Positions 62,902 to 64,000 of a DNA stretch of 64,000 nt are shown here, piece by piece. A program made the position numbers and the translations under genes. The notes under the pieces were generated by a model. That model was not told where the DNA came from, did not search any database, and saw only the letters and a program-made list of their open reading frames with translations. The DNA is from Robinsoniella peoriensis (GTDB taxonomy: Bacteria; Bacillota; Clostridia; Lachnospirales; Lachnospiraceae): the NCBI RefSeq assembly GCF_000797495.1, contig NZ_JTGN01000014.1:105060-169059 (forward strand), written 5' to 3'. The stretch's first letter is position 1. Every line of letters begins with the position of its first letter.

Positions 62902-63022
62902 GCCACTGCTGAAAAACAAAAAGGCGTAAAGTAAGTTAAGGTAACAATTGTAACCATAGCTTACTCTACACCGAACGTAAAACATCATATTTAAAAATAT
63001 ATTTCATTCCAAAACTTTTATA

Positions 63023-63613
63023 TTACTCTTGATTCTTATTTTCCCTAACTACTCTGCAGGGACTTCCAAGTGCCACGGAATTTTCCCGGATGGATTTGGT
63101 TACCACACTGCCTGCTCCTATTACTACATTGTCACCAATTTCCACTCCCGGAAGAATAATAGCGCCCCCTCCAATCCAGACATTGTTTCCAATAATTACG
63201 GGAGCCGTCATGGTCTTGCAAAATTCAAATCCTTCTTCTTTTATATCTCCAAACCGATCTTTTGCATTTATAGGGTGAAAAGCGGTATAAATCTGTACAT
63301 TTGGAGCTATTAATGCATTATCTCCAATCATAATCCGATTATCATCCAGAAAAGTACAATTCATATTCACTTCACAATTGTTTCCAAAATAAATATTATT
63401 GCCATAATCAACATAAAATGGAGCCGTAATCCATAGATTTCGACCTCTGCCTCCTAATAATTCATTTAAAATCTTGTCTTTTTCAATAATGTCTTGTGAA
63501 TTAAGTTGATTATAATCTCTAATTAAATTTTTTGCTTTATGCCATTGTGTAATTAATTCTTCATCTCCACAATCATAAAGCATTCCTGCCAGCATTTTTT
63601 CTCGTTCTGTCAT
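63023..63613 (-). CDS. Maltose/galactoside O-acetyltransferase-type acetyltransferase
   Basis: A 196-residue left-handed beta-helix acetyltransferase of the Maa/NodL/LacA group. The N-terminal MTEREKMLAGMLYD is diagnostic, and the hexapeptide repeats (about 75-185) include the catalytic His in IYTAFHPIN. It acetylates sugars, perhaps for detoxification. ATG at 63613 follows GGGAGAG; the frame stays open to 63718 but crosses the rRNA terminator. The acceptor sugar is not determined. Confidence 0.92.
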   Translation of the reverse strand: MTEREKMLAGMLYDCGDEELITQWHKAKNLIRDYNQLNSQDIIEKDKILNELLGGRGRNLWITAPFYVDYGNNIYFGNNCEVNMNCTFLDDNRIMIGDNALIAPNVQIYTAFHPINAKDRFGDIKEEGFEFCKTMTAPVIIGNNVWIGGGAIILPGVEIGDNVVIGAGSVVTKSIRENSVALGSPCRVVRENKNQE

Positions 63614-63663
63614 AGGACTCTCCCTGATATTGGATTTTGCATCATCTTTATAATTAAATTTTA

Positions 63664-63694
63664 TACAAAAAAAGCAGCTATCTTTAGCTGCCTC
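63664..63694 (-). terminator. Terminator of the rRNA operon
   Basis: GCAGCTA-TCTT-TAGCTGC (63674-63691); on the minus strand it is followed by seven T. About 110 bp downstream of the 23S 3' end and directly upstream of the acetyltransferase gene. Confidence 0.85.
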
Positions 63695-63805
63695 ACATGC
63701 ATATACCTTCAAAATCACACACAGAAATTCATCAAATTATCATCCGTTCTTGCATTACCAACTTCGTTGATCATATCAACTTTATTGACATTATCCTAAA
63801 CCTTA

Positions 63806-64000
63806 TGGATAAGCCTTCGACCTATTAGTATTAGTCAGCTCCATACATTACTGCACTTCCACCTCTAACCTATCTACCTCGTCGTCTTCAAGGGGTCTTA
63901 CCGCTTATGCGGGGGATATCTCATCTTGAGGGGGGCTTCACGCTTAGATGCCTTCAGCGTTTATCCCTTCCCGACTTGGCTACCCGGCCATGCTCTTGGT
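63806..64000 (-). rRNA. 23S ribosomal RNA, 3' end (partial)
   Basis: Minus-strand reading gives GGAGCTGACTAATACTAATAG, GTCGAAGGCTTATCC and, further in, the helix-rich conserved 3' region (for example TAAACGCTGAAGGCATCTAA). This is the 3' end of bacterial 23S rRNA; the gene continues past the right edge. The exact 3' end is set by similarity to other Firmicutes and may be off by a few bases. The 63719-63805 stretch after it holds no 5S rRNA and no tRNA. Confidence 0.95.

Overview
The window reads as the chromosome of a low-GC, anaerobic Firmicute, most likely a gut Lachnospiraceae (Clostridia). Indicators are strong AGGAGG ribosome-binding sites throughout, an E. coli-type D-lactate dehydrogenase, YtrA- and Bce-type transporter modules, a double-module dehydratase-activase protein, DUF5685/DnaJ genes and a fused Fe-S/flavin enoate reductase. 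The assignment rests on gene content only. Most genes lie on the minus strand.

Layout. (1) 1-6.6 kb: a purine/molybdenum-hydroxylase operon (NCS2 permease, FecBCD-type importer, three xanthine-dehydrogenase-like subunits, the last running off the left edge), divergent from xpt; both promoters can be read. (2) 6.7-15.8 kb: DUF3892 protein, D-LDH, a YtrA-type regulator/ABC operon, a serine recombinase with repeated sites, and a BceAB-type ABC transporter. (3) 15.8-20.2 kb: an AT-rich accessory patch full of broken or orphan genes (frameshifted HTH-membrane protein, leucine-rich-repeat protein with a frame-broken tail, Ig-like relic, receiver-only response regulator) lying between the BceAB transporter and its presumed two-component system at 20.2-21.9 kb. 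(4) 22-24.7 kb: DnaJ/DUF5685/zinc-ribbon operon, holin, and a promoter-to-terminator unit that looks like a small RNA. (5) 24.8-28.9 kb: small accessory genes and a decayed 1.9-kb integrated element flanked by an 84-bp repeat derived from a tRNA-Thr gene. (6) 29-37.9 kb: envelope and glycogen operon (LCP protein, Sir2-like, CsoR-like, MscS, GlgB, DUF1015 and an unlisted 53-aa basic ORF). (7) 38-45 kb: serine and branched-chain amino-acid biosynthesis (serC-serA, leuB-ilvD-ilvB), with a 162-bp palindromic repeat between the leuB promoter and leuB. (8) 45-56 kb: a Cache-GGDEF-EAL protein coupled to a solute-binding lipoprotein, yajC-tgt, and a 1418-aa dehydratase activase. (9) 56-64 kb: ung, hisH-hisF, a divergent phosphoribosyltransferase, a Sir2-like protein, an enoate-reductase-like flavoenzyme with a PadR regulator and 42-bp tandem repeats, an acetyltransferase, and the 3' end of a 23S rRNA gene with no 5S gene behind it.

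How the parts work together. Region 1 would import xanthine-like purines, salvage them (Xpt) or oxidise them (molybdenum hydroxylase), with a co-transcribed metal/cofactor importer that may feed the enzyme. Regions 2-3 hold two drug/peptide-sensing ABC systems with readable operators. Region 7 supplies serine and branched-chain amino acids, but ilvN and leuACD are not here. No complete prophage and no CRISPR array is present. The most unusual items are the palindromic leuB leader element, the candidate small RNA at 24.2 kb, the tRNA-Thr element remnant with an apparent ATT start codon, the tandem repeats upstream of the enoate reductase, and the lipoprotein/c-di-GMP pair.
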